The position numbers were made by a program, and so were the translations under genes. This document shows, piece by piece, positions 8,836 to 17,613 of a stretch of DNA of 47,877 bases (positions are counted from its first letter, which is position 1; each line of letters opens with the position of its first letter). Below the pieces are notes generated by a model that made no database searches, was not told the DNA's origin, and was given only the letters and a program-made list of their open reading frames with translations. Origin of the DNA: an uncultured Prevotella sp. GTDB taxonomy: Bacteria > Bacteroidota > Bacteroidia > Bacteroidales > Bacteroidaceae. The stretch is from positions 1-47,877 of the forward strand of contig ONHQ01000038.1 in NCBI GenBank assembly GCA_900317685.1, written 5' to 3'.

Positions 8836-9750
8836 TTAAAGAATCAACCCTACAGACGTAGTAACGCCAAAGAGAAACATGTTTCTTGCCGTTTCTCCCA
8901 ACACTTTGTTCAGTTCCCGTCCATGATCAATCTTCAACAGATGGGTGAAGGCCAGCGTATGCAAGGGCAGATAAACGATCAACGGAAGGAGGAACGCCCA
9001 AAGATGACCCTCGACAATGAAGACAATATTCAACAGCAGCGCCACAACGCCGGACAGAAGATAGAGCATCTCACCTCCCCGATGGCCAACCCTGACGACC
9101 AAAGTCATCTTTCCATCGCGCCGGTCGTTGTCGATGTCGCGATTGTTGTTAATTAATAATAAGGTGTCGATGACAAATCCACAGGCCAACGAAGCCAGAA
9201 ACACCATCAGTGTCACTGTCCGTGGACCTTCCGGCAGACAAAGATAATAGGTCAAGCAAACGGGAACGATGCCAAAGAACACCAGCACGAGCATGTCGCC
9301 TAAACCCAAATAAGAGAGCCGGGTGGTATAAAGAAAGCAGAAGAGCACGCACAGCGCACCGACGAGGATCATCTCCAGTCCGCCAAACAACACTAATGGC
9401 AAGCCGACAGCACAACCGAGCGCAGTGGTGATGAGCAGAGCCTTGCGCATAGCACCTTCCGTCACCCACCCCATCGAGCAAGCACGCTGAGGTCCGAGTC
9501 GCGTTGCCGCATCATCATTGCCTCGCTTGAAATCGAAATAGTCGTTGACGAAGTTGGCGTCAATCTGCATGATAAACGCAAAGAGGAAACACAACACACA
9601 AGGCAACCAGGCTATCGCCCATCCATGATCAGCAATCGTCAATGCCGTACCAATCATCACCGGCACAGCAGCTCCCGTCAATGTCTTGGGGCGCGCAGCC
9701 AACAACCAGGCACGAAAGGAATTGGTTTTCACGTTATTTTCTTCTATCAT
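8836..9750 (-). CDS. menA: 1,4-dihydroxy-2-naphthoate polyprenyltransferase
   Basis: MenA attaches the polyprenyl chain to 1,4-dihydroxy-2-naphthoate in the inner membrane, giving demethylmenaquinone. The 304-residue product is a UbiA-fold protein with about eight or nine hydrophobic helices. The first Asp-rich motif is NDYFDFKRGNDD, and the second is LLINNNRDIDNDRRDGK with the TLVVRVG tail typical of MenA. The menaquinone it helps make is the electron acceptor of the NADH-quinone-type complex encoded at 33-43 kb. It stands alone on the - strand, convergent with fecR. No other men genes are in the window. Confidence 0.92.
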   Translation of the reverse strand: MIEENNVKTNSFRAWLLAARPKTLTGAAVPVMIGTALTIADHGWAIAWLPCVLCFLFAFIMQIDANFVNDYFDFKRGNDDAATRLGPQRACSMGWVTEGAMRKALLITTALGCAVGLPLVLFGGLEMILVGALCVLFCFLYTTRLSYLGLGDMLVLVFFGIVPVCLTYYLCLPEGPRTVTLMVFLASLACGFVIDTLLLINNNRDIDNDRRDGKMTLVVRVGHRGGEMLYLLSGVVALLLNIVFIVEGHLWAFLLPLIVYLPLHTLAFTHLLKIDHGRELNKVLGETARNMFLFGVTTSVGLIL

Positions 9751-9814
9751 TGCTTGTTTGATTTAATCAGTCGGTCAGAAAGAGGATACTACCGTCGCTC
9801 TGACTGGATTCAAC

Positions 9815-9866
9815 AAAAAAAATGAGCCTCAGCCTACGATAAATATCGTCGACTAAGGCTCTTTTT
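9815..9866 (-). terminator. Terminator of the purB-rluB-asnS operon (possibly bidirectional)
   Basis: On the - strand the stem GAGCC(T)/(A)GGCTC (9824-9861) with an inner CGATA-AA-TATCG helix is followed by eight U (complement of A8 at 9815-9822). The + strand also has T5 after the stem (9862-9866). Confidence 0.75.
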
Positions 9867-9971
9867 CTCTATGTATGATCACCGTCATGCATCAGCCCGG
9901 CAAAACTTTCGGAATGTTCTCGGACTACTTTTCTGACGGTGGCACATGTCTTTGCTCATCCCGCAAGACGT

Positions 9972-11363
9972 TTAGAACTCAGCGTTCTTCGGCGTACGTG
10001 GGAAAGGAATGACGTCACGGATGTTCTGCATACCCGTCACAAAGAGGATCAGACGCTCAAAGCCCAAGCCGAAACCAGCGTGAGGACAAGAACCAAACTT
10101 ACGTGTATCGAGATACCACTTATAGTTGTTCTCATCCATGCCGCGAGCCTCGATCTCGTCGAGCAACTTCTGATAGTTCTCCTCACGGACCGAACCGCCA
10201 ATGATCTCGCCAATGCGCGGGAAGAGCACGTCAGTGCCCTGCATCGTCTTGCCGTCAGCATTCTTCTTCATATAGAACGCCTTGATCTCAGAAGGATAGT
10301 CGGTCATAATCACCGGACGCTTGAAGTGCTGCTCTACAAGATAGCGCTCATGCTCACTGCTGAGGTCCATGCCCCAACCGGTGACAGGGAATTCGAACTT
10401 ATGTCCGTCCTTGACAGCCTGCTCCAGGATGCGGATGCCCTCGGTATAAGGCAGGCGTACGAAATCCTCCTTGATGACAGACTCCAACGTAGCGATCAGC
10501 GTCTTGTCGATCATCTTGTTGAGGAACTCCAAGTCGTCCTTGCAGTTGTCCAAGGCCCACTTCACGCAGTACTTGATGAAGTCTTCCTCAAGATCCATCA
10601 ACTCGTCCTTGTCGATGAAGGCAACCTCCGGCTCGATCATCCAGAACTCAGCCAAGTGGCGCGGCGTATTACTGTTCTCAGCGCGGAAAGTAGGACCGAA
10701 GGTGTAGATGGCACCTAAGGCTGTTGCGCCAAGCTCACCCTCAAGCTGGCCGCTCACGGTGAGGTTGGTTTTACGTCCGAAGAAGTCCTTATCGTACTCC
10801 ACCTTACCACTCTTTGCCACACGGTCGAGATCGAGGGTAGTCACCTGGAACATCGATCCGGCGCCCTCAGCGTCACTGGCTGTGATCAGCGGCGTGTTGA
10901 AGTAGTAGAAGCCATGGTCGTGGAAATATTTATGGATGGCGATGGCCATGTTGTGACGGATACGGAAGACAGCACCGAAAGTGTTTGTACGCAGGCGCAG
11001 GTGAGCGTACTGGCGCATATACTCGAAGCTCTGACCCTTCTTCTGCATGGGATAGTCGCTCGGGCAACCGCCGTAGAGCTCCAGCTCTGAAGCCTGGATC
11101 TCACAGGTCTGTCCTTTGCCCTGGCTCTCCACAAGCTTACCGGTGGCACGGATGCACGCACCGGTAGTGATGCTCTTGAGCAACTCCTCATCCACCGTCG
11201 AGGGGTCAACGACAATCTGAATGTTCTTAATGGTCGAACCGTCGTTCAAGGCAATGAAGTCCACAGCCTTGCTGCTACGATGCGAGCGCACCCAGCCTTT
11301 GACAGTCATCTCTTTTCCAAAGTCGGTGCTCCGCAGGGCATCAACCACTTTTGTTCTACTCAT
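9972..11363 (-). CDS. asnS: Asparaginyl-tRNA synthetase
   Basis: This class IIb synthetase charges tRNA-Asn. The 463-residue length is normal. An N-terminal OB-fold anticodon-binding domain (about 15-110: [24 protein letters not shown]) is followed by the catalytic domain. Motif 2 is visible as [21 protein letters not shown]-like sequence and motif 3 as GFGLGFERL near the C-terminus. Asn rather than Asp specificity is judged from overall similarity, including [17 protein letters not shown]. It is the last gene of a likely - strand operon, 47 bases downstream of the pseudouridine synthase gene. Confidence 0.95.
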   Translation of the reverse strand: MSRTKVVDALRSTDFGKEMTVKGWVRSHRSSKAVDFIALNDGSTIKNIQIVVDPSTVDEELLKSITTGACIRATGKLVESQGKGQTCEIQASELELYGGCPSDYPMQKKGQSFEYMRQYAHLRLRTNTFGAVFRIRHNMAIAIHKYFHDHGFYYFNTPLITASDAEGAGSMFQVTTLDLDRVAKSGKVEYDKDFFGRKTNLTVSGQLEGELGATALGAIYTFGPTFRAENSNTPRHLAEFWMIEPEVAFIDKDELMDLEEDFIKYCVKWALDNCKDDLEFLNKMIDKTLIATLESVIKEDFVRLPYTEGIRILEQAVKDGHKFEFPVTGWGMDLSSEHERYLVEQHFKRPVIMTDYPSEIKAFYMKKNADGKTMQGTDVLFPRIGEIIGGSVREENYQKLLDEIEARGMDENNYKWYLDTRKFGSCPHAGFGLGFERLILFVTGMQNIRDVIPFPRTPKNAEF

Positions 11364-11410
11364 GATATGTCTCTCTTTGTTGATTCAAACATACTGTTCA
11401 CAAACTCTCA

Positions 11411-12898
11411 TTACTCGAACATGCCGCTGCGCAGCATCTCCACCTCTTTCTCAGTGAGGAAGCGCCAGTCGCCACGGCGTACGTTCTTCTTGGTCAGTCC
11501 GGCGAACTGCACGCGGTCGAGTTTCACGACACGGTAGCCCAGGCTCTCAAAGATACGACGCACGATGCGGTTCTTGCCACTGTGGATCTCTATGCCCACC
11601 TGGCTGTGATCACGCTCGTCGGCGTACTCGATAGCGTCGGCATGAACCTCACCATCCTCCAGTTCAATGCCCTCAGCGATCTTCTGCAGATCTTCGGGAG
11701 CCACGTTCTTGTCGAGGAAGACATGGTAGACCTTCTTCTTGAGGAACTTAGGATGGGTCAGCTTGCTGGCAAGCTCACCGTCGTTGGTCAGCAACAGCAC
11801 ACCGGTGGTGTTGCGGTCCAGACGACCTACAGGATAGATGCGCTCGGGACATGCGTCCTTCACGAGATCCATCACCGTCTTGCGCTGCTGAGGATCGTCG
11901 CTGGTGGTGACATAGTCCTTCGGCTTATTGAGCAGCACATATACTTTCTTCTCAAGTGTGACAGGCTGATCGTGGAACTTCACGACATCGGAGCGGAGCA
12001 CCTTGGTGCCGAGCTCGGTGACGACCTTATCGTTGACCGTCACCACACCAGCCTGAATGAACTCATCAGCCTCACGACGAGAGCAGACACCGGCATTTGC
12101 CAGATATTTGTTCAGACGAATCGGCTCGTTCGGGTCGATATTCTCCTCCTTGTACTCGATACGCTTCTTCATGCTATACTTAGCATTGGGATCGTATCCT
12201 GGACGGTGCTGTCCGTAGCCACCCTGACGGTTGTAGCCACCCTGGCCCTGCTGGCGATAGCCACCCTGCTGACGATAACCGCCCTGCTGACGATAGCCAC
12301 CCTGCTGACGAGACTGATAGCCTCCCTGTCCCTGCTGACGATAGCCGCCTTGCTGACGAGACTGATAGCCACCCTGTCCCTGCTGGCGGTAGCCGCCCTG
12401 CTGGCGAGACTGATAACCACCTTGCTGACGGGACTGGTAGCCACCCTGCTGGCGAGGCTGATAACCGCCCTGCTGACGGGACTGGTAGCCACCCTGCTGG
12501 CGAGGCTGATAACCACCCTCGCGCTGCTGATAACCACCCTCCTCGTTATTGTTGTTGTAGCGCGGACGCTGCTGATAGCCTCCCTGGCGCTGCTGATAAC
12601 CACCTTGGCGCTGCTGGTAGCCGCCCTGACGCTGCTGATAGCTGTTGCGTGGACGCTGCTCGCCACCCATCAATCCAGCACCGAAGCCCTCGGGACGGAA
12701 GCTGCTGCCTTCATCGCGGCTGCCACTCTTGTCAGAGCTGAAAGTGCGCTGTGTATGAATACGTGGACGCTGTACGCGGCCATTGACATAATCTCTCTGA
12801 TAACCCTGTTGTGGACGATAGCCTTCACGGCTTGCATCGCTACTCTGCTTAGGTTGTACGGACGAATCCTGAGTGTTCTTTTCTAATTCTTCTGTCAT
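11411..12898 (-). CDS. RluB/RsuA-type rRNA pseudouridine synthase with long disordered Gly/Gln/Tyr/Arg N-terminus
   Basis: The C-terminal half is a standard pseudouridine synthase. An S4 RNA-binding domain (about 260-305, RLNKYLANAGVCSRREADEFI) precedes the catalytic domain with the motif GRLDRNTTG (catalytic Asp361) and a closing VKLDRVQFAGL segment. It converts a uridine in rRNA to pseudouridine; RluB and RluF-type sites are the closest guesses, so no symbol is given. The first 240 residues are extra: a charged stretch, then about 20 copies of GGYQ(S/P/Q)RQ-like units from residue 87 to 235. Such RGG/Q-rich tails bind RNA in other proteins. The gene sits 113 bases after purB and 47 before asnS on the same strand. 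Confidence 0.9.
   Translation of the reverse strand: MTEELEKNTQDSSVQPKQSSDASREGYRPQQGYQRDYVNGRVQRPRIHTQRTFSSDKSGSRDEGSSFRPEGFGAGLMGGEQRPRNSYQQRQGGYQQRQGGYQQRQGGYQQRPRYNNNNEEGGYQQREGGYQPRQQGGYQSRQQGGYQPRQQGGYQSRQQGGYQSRQQGGYRQQGQGGYQSRQQGGYRQQGQGGYQSRQQGGYRQQGGYRQQGGYRQQGQGGYNRQGGYGQHRPGYDPNAKYSMKKRIEYKEENIDPNEPIRLNKYLANAGVCSRREADEFIQAGVVTVNDKVVTELGTKVLRSDVVKFHDQPVTLEKKVYVLLNKPKDYVTTSDDPQQRKTVMDLVKDACPERIYPVGRLDRNTTGVLLLTNDGELASKLTHPKFLKKKVYHVFLDKNVAPEDLQKIAEGIELEDGEVHADAIEYADERDHSQVGIEIHSGKNRIVRRIFESLGYRVVKLDRVQFAGLTKKNVRRGDWRFLTEKEVEMLRSGMFE
12194..12640 (-). repeat. In-frame repeats encoding the GGYQxRQ tail
   Basis: Tandem imperfect repeats of 18-30 bases (core GGTGGCTATC on the coding strand) encode residues 87-235 of the pseudouridine synthase. 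Unit order alternates between YQSRQQGG, YQPRQQGG and YRQQGQGG forms, which suggests expansion by slippage or recombination. Confidence 0.85.
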
Positions 12899-13011
12899 AA
12901 TCGTTACATTGTGTAGCCTCTCGGCTTACTTGTTAATACTCTTGAAAATGATACTCTAAAAATGATACTATTAATAATGTGTAATATGAAACTATATCTT
13001 TTACCGTGCGA

Positions 13012-14358
13012 TTACATACCCGTGTAGTTCATCGGTGTGATCGCCATCAGCTCTGCCTTCACGTCATCACTGACGTTGAGCGTCTGAATGAAGTCGTGGA
13101 TGGTCTGCTCCGTCATCACGTTGTTGGTGCGTGTCAAAGCCTTCAAAGCCTCATAGGGATGAGGATAGCCTTCACGGCGCAGGATGGTCTGGATAGCCTC
13201 AGCCACCACGGCCCAGGTGTTGTTCAAGTCCTCTGCCATCTTCTCCTCGTGGAGAATGAGCTTGCGAAGACCTTTCAGTGTGCTCTCAATAGCGATGACG
13301 CTGTGTCCCATAGGCACGCCGACATTGCGGAGCACAGTAGAATCGGTAAGATCACGCTGCAGGCGGCTCACCGGCAACTTAGCGGCAAGGAACTGCAGGA
13401 TGGCGTTAGAGATTCCGAGGTTACCTTCACTGTTCTCATAGTCGATCGGGTTGACCTTATGCGGCATAGCACTGGAACCGACCTCACCCTTCTTGATCTT
13501 CTGCTTGAAGTAGTCCATGGAGATATACATCCAGAAGTCGCGGTCAAGATCGATGATGATGGTATTGATGCGGCGCATAGCATCGAAGATAGCGCCGAGA
13601 TAGTCGTAGTTGCTGATCTGTGTGGTCCACTGCTCACGCTCCAATCCGAGTTTCTCACTGACAAAACGGTTGGCGAAAGCCTTCCAGTCATAATTGGGAT
13701 AAGCCACATGGTGTGCATTGAAGTTGCCCGTAGCACCGCCGAACTTTGCGGTGATCTTGCAAGCCTTCAAACTGTTGAGCTGTTCGGTCAGACGATAGAC
13801 GTAGACCATGATTTCCTTGCCCAGGCGTGTGGGAGAGGCAGGCTGTCCATGCGTCTTGGCGAGCATGGGCACGTCTTTCCACTCATCGGCATACTGCTGC
13901 AATTGAGCGATGAGCTCTTCCACCAAAGGATAGTAGACATCGTGCAGAGCCTCCTTCAGTGAGAGGGGCACGCTGGTGTTGTTGATATCCTGAGACGTCA
14001 GACCGAAATGGATGAATTCCTTGTAGGCATCCAGTCCTCCGATCTCGTCGAAACGCTCTTTGATAAAATACTCCACGGCCTTGACGTCGTGGTTAGTGAT
14101 CTTCTCAATGTCCTTGACACGCTGAGCGCTCTTCTCGTCGAAATGGCGATAGATGTCGCGCAGACGTTCGAAAAGGTTATGATCGAAGTCTTTCAGTTGC
14201 GGCAAGGGCAACTCGCACAGAGTGATGAAATACTCCACCTCCACACGAATGCGGTAGCGGATCAGTGCATATTCAGAGAAGTAGTTGGCCAAAGGCTCTG
14301 TCTTGCTTCTATAGCGACCATCGATAGGCGAGATGGCCGTCAATGTATCCAGATTCAT
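13012..14358 (-). CDS. purB: Adenylosuccinate lyase
   Basis: PurB acts twice in purine synthesis, splitting fumarate from SAICAR and from adenylosuccinate. The 448-residue product has the three conserved blocks of the fumarase/aspartase superfamily: TSQDINNT, TLAKTHGQPASP-like sequence (MLAKTHGQPASPTRLGKE) and the signature loop GSSAMPHKVNPIDYENSEG with the catalytic serine. The N-terminus LTAISPIDGRY is typical of the longer, E. coli-like PurB class. It is the first gene of a - strand run with rluB-like and asnS. Confidence 0.95.
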   Translation of the reverse strand: MNLDTLTAISPIDGRYRSKTEPLANYFSEYALIRYRIRVEVEYFITLCELPLPQLKDFDHNLFERLRDIYRHFDEKSAQRVKDIEKITNHDVKAVEYFIKERFDEIGGLDAYKEFIHFGLTSQDINNTSVPLSLKEALHDVYYPLVEELIAQLQQYADEWKDVPMLAKTHGQPASPTRLGKEIMVYVYRLTEQLNSLKACKITAKFGGATGNFNAHHVAYPNYDWKAFANRFVSEKLGLEREQWTTQISNYDYLGAIFDAMRRINTIIIDLDRDFWMYISMDYFKQKIKKGEVGSSAMPHKVNPIDYENSEGNLGISNAILQFLAAKLPVSRLQRDLTDSTVLRNVGVPMGHSVIAIESTLKGLRKLILHEEKMAEDLNNTWAVVAEAIQTILRREGYPHPYEALKALTRTNNVMTEQTIHDFIQTLNVSDDVKAELMAITPMNYTGM

Positions 14359-14403
14359 AATGCTGTTAATAAGCTGTGATAATACGTATTATATTCTATT
14401 CTG

Positions 14404-14411
14404 CAAAATTA
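14404..14411 (-). promoter_or_regulatory. -7 box upstream of purB
   Basis: On the - strand this reads TAATTTTG, an exact TAnnTTTG match 46 bases before the purB start. No clear TTTG is seen at the -33 position. Confidence 0.45.
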
Positions 14412-14656
14412 CTAATTTATTTCGACATCTAATAAAAGTGTAGTGAAAAAGATAATTAAAAAGGAGAAAAGAAAGAAAACAAGGGAGGAAGGGCGCGCGA
14501 AGATAAAGCACTGAGCGCTTCTGCATAGCAGAAGCATACAGAACCCAGCCAACACATTGCCGACTCGCAAGCAACTATGCTATACACCGGGCATCGATCG
14601 CGAATGTTTTCAAAAGAAGCATACTGAAACGGTTGCCAAAGACAAAGGCTCTGACG
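14412..14656. other. Intergenic region between purB and tRNA-Val
   Basis: I see no gene. A short perfect hairpin GCTTCTGC-ATA-GCAGAAGC lies at 14517-14535, about 120 bases downstream of the tRNA on its strand, without a T-tract. Confidence 0.4.
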
Positions 14657-14731
14657 TGGGCGTTGACGGATTCGAACCGCCGACCCTCTGCTTGTAAGGC
14701 AGATGCTCTAAACCAACTGAGCTAAACGCCC
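14657..14731 (-). tRNA. tRNA-Val (anticodon TAC)
   Basis: Read on the - strand, the 75-base sequence folds into a full cloverleaf: acceptor GGGCGTT/AACGCCC, D-stem GCTC/GAGC, anticodon stem TCTGC/GCAGA with loop CTTACAA (anticodon TAC, reading GTA), variable loop GGGTC, T-arm GGCGG-TTCGAAT-CCGTC, and discriminator A at 14657. The 3' CCA is not encoded, as is common in this phylum. Confidence 0.96.
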
Positions 14732-14750
14732 CTATCTCGGATTGCGGGTG

Positions 14751-14782
14751 CAAAGGTAACACAATTATTTCATCCCACCAAA
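14751..14782 (-). promoter_or_regulatory. Promoter of tRNA-Val
   Basis: On the - strand TTTG (14779-14782) and TACCTTTG (14751-14758) are separated by 20 bases, an exact Bacteroidota -33/-7 pair. The -7 box ends 19 bases before the tRNA 5' end. Confidence 0.8.
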
Positions 14783-14811
14783 CTTTTGGCGAGAAAAAAG
14801 TGAAAGGGCAC

Positions 14812-14854
14812 AAAAAAGCCTCTGCGCTGCTGACCCAAAGACAGAGCGCAGAGG
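14812..14854 (-). terminator. Terminator downstream of htpG
   Basis: CCTCTGCGCT (14819-14828) pairs perfectly with AGCGCAGAGG (14845-14854) over a 16-base loop. On the - strand the stem is followed by GC and six U (A6 at 14812-14817). It lies 250 bases after htpG, beyond a palindromic repeat, and just upstream of the tRNA promoter. Confidence 0.75.
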
Positions 14855-15036
14855 ATAATATAGAATAGAAGGGAATAGCAACCATAGAGAGTATAGAAAC
14901 TATAGAGAACTATAGAAGCCATAGGCACTACAGCCCTCACACAGCCTTATCTCCGAAGCTATCCCACCAAGCTCTCCTCTCTCAGATTTTCTTTCCGAGC
15001 TCTCCTCATGCAAGGGGGGTTCAGTGGTGTGCTGGA
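14855..15036. other. Non-coding spacer with short CTATAGA repeats
   Basis: Between the htpG terminator and palindromic repeat A, the motif (A)CTATAGA or TATAGA occurs several times within 14886-14925. No gene is recognised. Confidence 0.4.
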
Positions 15037-15090
15037 CCCCTCCTCTCCCTCCAGGGAGAGGACGGGGGCAGGGGGAGAAGAGAGTCTTCG
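15037..15090 (-). repeat. GC-rich palindromic repeat, copy A
   Basis: Read on the - strand it begins AAGACTCTCTTCTCCCCC, continues TGCCCCC and ends in the palindrome CCTCTCCCT-GG-AGGGAGAGG. It lies 15 bases after the htpG stop codon in the same orientation as the gene. Copies B (30717-30770) and C (31973-32030) share nearly the whole unit. Confidence 0.85.
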
Positions 15091-15105
15091 TCTTCGTTTT
15101 CTTTA

Positions 15106-17163
15106 TCACTTCTTGATCATCTCCACCGATCTCTTGAGGAACTCATCGAGGGCTTTGCCCTTGAGCATACCGTTCTGCAGGAGAGCCAGGTCGATGAGCT
15201 GATGCACGATCTTGTTATCCTTAGCGTAGTCGCAGAGGATCTTGTTCTTCTTGTCACGCTGCTCATTGACAGCCTTCTCGGTATGCTCAAGATCATCCTT
15301 TTCCTCTTTGGTGATCTCCTCCGGCTTCTTTTTACTCTGACTCTGATGGAGAGCAGCCAGACGCGCCTGCTGGCCTTTAAGCTCACTCTCAATCGGCTTC
15401 AGGGCCTCGTCGGTAGCCTTATGTGTCTCGTCGAGCACCTCTTTCACGAGAGCGTGGTCAGTGTTGAGCACTACCGTGTAGCTGTCCGGCATCTGACCAT
15501 AGAAGCTCATACCCGGCTGGAAGTGGCTCATGTCCTTCATACGACGCATATACTCACTCTCCGTGATCAGCACCGGCTGAGCCTGCTCACCGAGAGCCTC
15601 CATGTCAACGTTGAAGGTAGCCTTGCTGTCAACAGGCATCTGAGAGCGGAACACCTCTGCCAGTTTGTCACGGTCGTCGGCCTCCAAAGCACTTTTCTTC
15701 GAGTCTTCCTTCTGGATGAGACGATCAATGATATCTGCGTCGACTCGTGCGAAGCGGCTTTTCTCCAGTTTCTGTTCGAGCATCGACACCATCGGCATGT
15801 CGAGCTGGCCGTCCATCAACAGCACGCTGTAGCCCTTGTCCTCAGCGGCCTTGATATAAGAGTATTGGTCGTTCTTGTTGGTGGCATAGAGGTATACGAG
15901 GTCACCGTTCTTGTCGGTCTGGTTGTCCTTGATGAGCGTCTTGTACTCTTCCATGGTGAAGTACTTGCCTGCAACATCCTTAAAGAGCGCAAAGTCCTTG
16001 GCACGGTCGTAGAAGTCATCCTGCGAGAGCATACCGTAGTTGATGAAGAGCTTCAGGTCGTCCCACTTAGCCTCGTAGTCCTTGCGGTCATTCTTGAAGG
16101 TCTGCTGCAGACGGTCGGCCACCTTCTTGGTGATATAGGTCGAGATCTTCTTCACGTTAGCATCGCTCTGCAGATAGCTACGGCTGACGTTCAATGGGAT
16201 ATCCGGTGAGTCGATGACGCCATGGAGCAGTGTCAGGAAGTCCGGCACGATGCCCTCGACCTGATCGGTGACGAAGACCTGATTGCAATAGAGCTGGATC
16301 TTGTTGCGCTGCAGGTCGATGTTGTTGTGAATGCGCGGGAAGTAGAGGATACCCGTCAGATGGAACGGGAAGTCGACGTTGAGGTGGATCCAGAACAGCG
16401 GCTCGTCCTGCATCGGATAGAGCGTGCGGTAGAAGTTCTTATAGTCCTCGTCTTTGAGTGTCGACGGCGTCTTGGTCCACAGCGGCTCCACGCTGTTGAT
16501 GATGTTGTCTTCCTGAGTTTCCACTTCCTTGCCATCCTTCCATTCAGTCTTTTTGCCAAAGGCGATAGGCACAGCCATGAACTTGCAATACTTGTTCAGC
16601 AAGGCAGTGATGCGTGTCTTCTCCAGGAATTCCTTGCAGTCGTCGGAGATGTGCAACACGATGTCTGTACCACGGTCAGCCTTCTCTGTCTCCTCAAGGG
16701 TGAACTCAGGTGAGCCGTCACAGGTCCAGTGCATAGCCTTAGCACCCTCTTGATAGCTCTTAGTGATAATTTCAACCTTGTCAGACACCATAAAACTGGA
16801 GTAGAAACCGAGTCCGAAGTGACCGATGATAGCATTGGCCTCATCCTTGTATTTTGTCAGGAAGTCGGTGACACCTGAGAAAGCGATCTGGTTGATGTAT
16901 TTATCAATTTCCTCAGCGGTCATACCCAGTCCACGGTCGCTGATGGTGAGCTTCTTGGCATCTTTGTCGAGCTTGACGTGAATTGTCAGGTCGCCGAGCT
17001 CACCCTTGAAGTCGCCTTTCTGTGCCAGCGTCTTCAGTTTCTGCGTAGCATCGACGGCGTTGGAGACCATTTCACGTAGGAAAATCTCATGATCAGAATA
17101 CAAGAACTTTTTGATAACGGGGAAGATGTTCTCAGTAGTAACCCCGATATTACCTTTTTTCAT
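15106..17163 (-). CDS. htpG: Molecular chaperone HtpG (Hsp90)
   Basis: This is a cytosolic ATP-dependent chaperone dimer. The 685-residue product has the N-terminal GHKL ATPase domain with FLREMVSNAVDA, the DRGLGM motif and GHFGLGFYSSFMV lid sequence, then the middle domain (about 240-500) and a C-terminal dimerisation domain. The N-terminal start (MKKGNIGVTTENIFPVIKKFLYSD) is typical of Bacteroidota HtpG, which is longer than E. coli HtpG. It is divergent from groESL, with 535 bases between them. No clear -7 box was found for it. Confidence 0.96.
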   Translation of the reverse strand: MKKGNIGVTTENIFPVIKKFLYSDHEIFLREMVSNAVDATQKLKTLAQKGDFKGELGDLTIHVKLDKDAKKLTISDRGLGMTAEEIDKYINQIAFSGVTDFLTKYKDEANAIIGHFGLGFYSSFMVSDKVEIITKSYQEGAKAMHWTCDGSPEFTLEETEKADRGTDIVLHISDDCKEFLEKTRITALLNKYCKFMAVPIAFGKKTEWKDGKEVETQEDNIINSVEPLWTKTPSTLKDEDYKNFYRTLYPMQDEPLFWIHLNVDFPFHLTGILYFPRIHNNIDLQRNKIQLYCNQVFVTDQVEGIVPDFLTLLHGVIDSPDIPLNVSRSYLQSDANVKKISTYITKKVADRLQQTFKNDRKDYEAKWDDLKLFINYGMLSQDDFYDRAKDFALFKDVAGKYFTMEEYKTLIKDNQTDKNGDLVYLYATNKNDQYSYIKAAEDKGYSVLLMDGQLDMPMVSMLEQKLEKSRFARVDADIIDRLIQKEDSKKSALEADDRDKLAEVFRSQMPVDSKATFNVDMEALGEQAQPVLITESEYMRRMKDMSHFQPGMSFYGQMPDSYTVVLNTDHALVKEVLDETHKATDEALKPIESELKGQQARLAALHQSQSKKKPEEITKEEKDDLEHTEKAVNEQRDKKNKILCDYAKDNKIVHQLIDLALLQNGMLKGKALDEFLKRSVEMIKK

Positions 17164-17242
17164 GGTATGTTTTCTATTAGTTTTTGCCGATAAAAATGCA
17201 AAAAGCGTGCCATGAAGATTTTTTTGAAATTTTACCGAAATA

Positions 17243-17276
17243 TTGACAACACTTTAAAAGAAAAACGCTATATTTG
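17243..17276 (+). promoter_or_regulatory. Candidate promoter of a small RNA
   Basis: TATATTTG (17269-17276) is an exact -7 match. TTGAC at 17243-17247 is 23 bases upstream, slightly far for a -33 element. Transcription would start near 17283 and meets a strong terminator within 90 bases. Confidence 0.45.
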
Positions 17277-17282
17277 CAACAT

Positions 17283-17369
17283 AGATTCATTTCAATAGGT
17301 TAAGGTTAGTTTTTTTAAAAGGTTAAAGGCCCCAATCAGAGTAGTGATTACTGTGGATTGGGGATTTTT
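17283..17369 (+). ncRNA. Candidate small RNA (about 85 bases)
   Basis: The unit runs from the presumed start after the -7 box to an intrinsic terminator. The 5' part is A/T-rich with three AGGTTA(A) motifs (17297-17326) around a T7 run. The terminator is CCCCAATC (17330-17337) paired with GATTGGGG (17356-17363), an inner AGTA/TACT helix and T5. No open reading frame of note is inside. I do not recognise the RNA family. Confidence 0.4.
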
Positions 17370-17394
17370 AATCTTGTGAGTACTTTGAATTAGA

Positions 17395-17461
17395 AAATAC
17401 GGGAATGGGTTCCAAAAGAGGCAAGCTACACTATGCTGCACACTCGCCGATTCCCGTATTT
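17395..17461. repeat. Large stem-loop between the candidate RNA and groES
   Basis: Fifteen-base arms AAATACGGGAATGGG (17395-17409) and CCGATTCCCGTATTT (17447-17461) match with one mismatch over a 37-base loop. No T-tract follows. Confidence 0.6.
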
Positions 17462-17517
17462 GTTCCATGATCAAGTTTTCTTAATTTCCTTAGCTGTCAT
17501 CTCATCCACTTTTCTCA

Positions 17518-17540
17518 CTACACCTTATTATATATAGCAG
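17518..17540 (+). repeat. Dispersed 23-base repeat, groES copy
   Basis: A 23-base sequence starting CTACACCTTATTATATATAG is identical to 43552-43574. Related 21-base units occur at 28686-28748. Confidence 0.75.
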
Positions 17541-17563
17541 GCTCATCGCCAAGTGCGACAAGC

Positions 17564-17593
17564 TGTCACGTCCCATTGTGACACATTTGTCAC
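17564..17593. promoter_or_regulatory. TGTCAC/GTGACA half-sites upstream of groES
   Basis: TGTCAC (17564-17569), GTGACA (17578-17583) and TGTCAC (17588-17593) form two perfect inverted pairs with 8- and 4-base spacers. A degenerate fourth half-site (GTGCGACA, 17553-17560) precedes them. They lie 20-50 bases before the sigma-54-like element and could bind a dimeric activator or repressor. The cognate protein is unknown. Confidence 0.5.
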
Positions 17594-17613
17594 CAATCGT
17601 ATTCTAACCCTGT

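Noticed and set aside
11582-12886. A 434-residue + strand frame rich in Leu, Ala and Thr
   Set aside because: It is antisense to the GGYQxRQ repeats and the pseudouridine synthase; its composition simply mirrors the repeat, and it has no family motif.
14517-14535. Hairpin as the tRNA-Val terminator
   Set aside because: It is perfect but lies about 120 bases downstream of the tRNA and has no T-tract on either strand.
15202-16209. A 335-residue + strand frame inside htpG
   Set aside because: It is antisense to a clearly coding, conserved Hsp90 gene.
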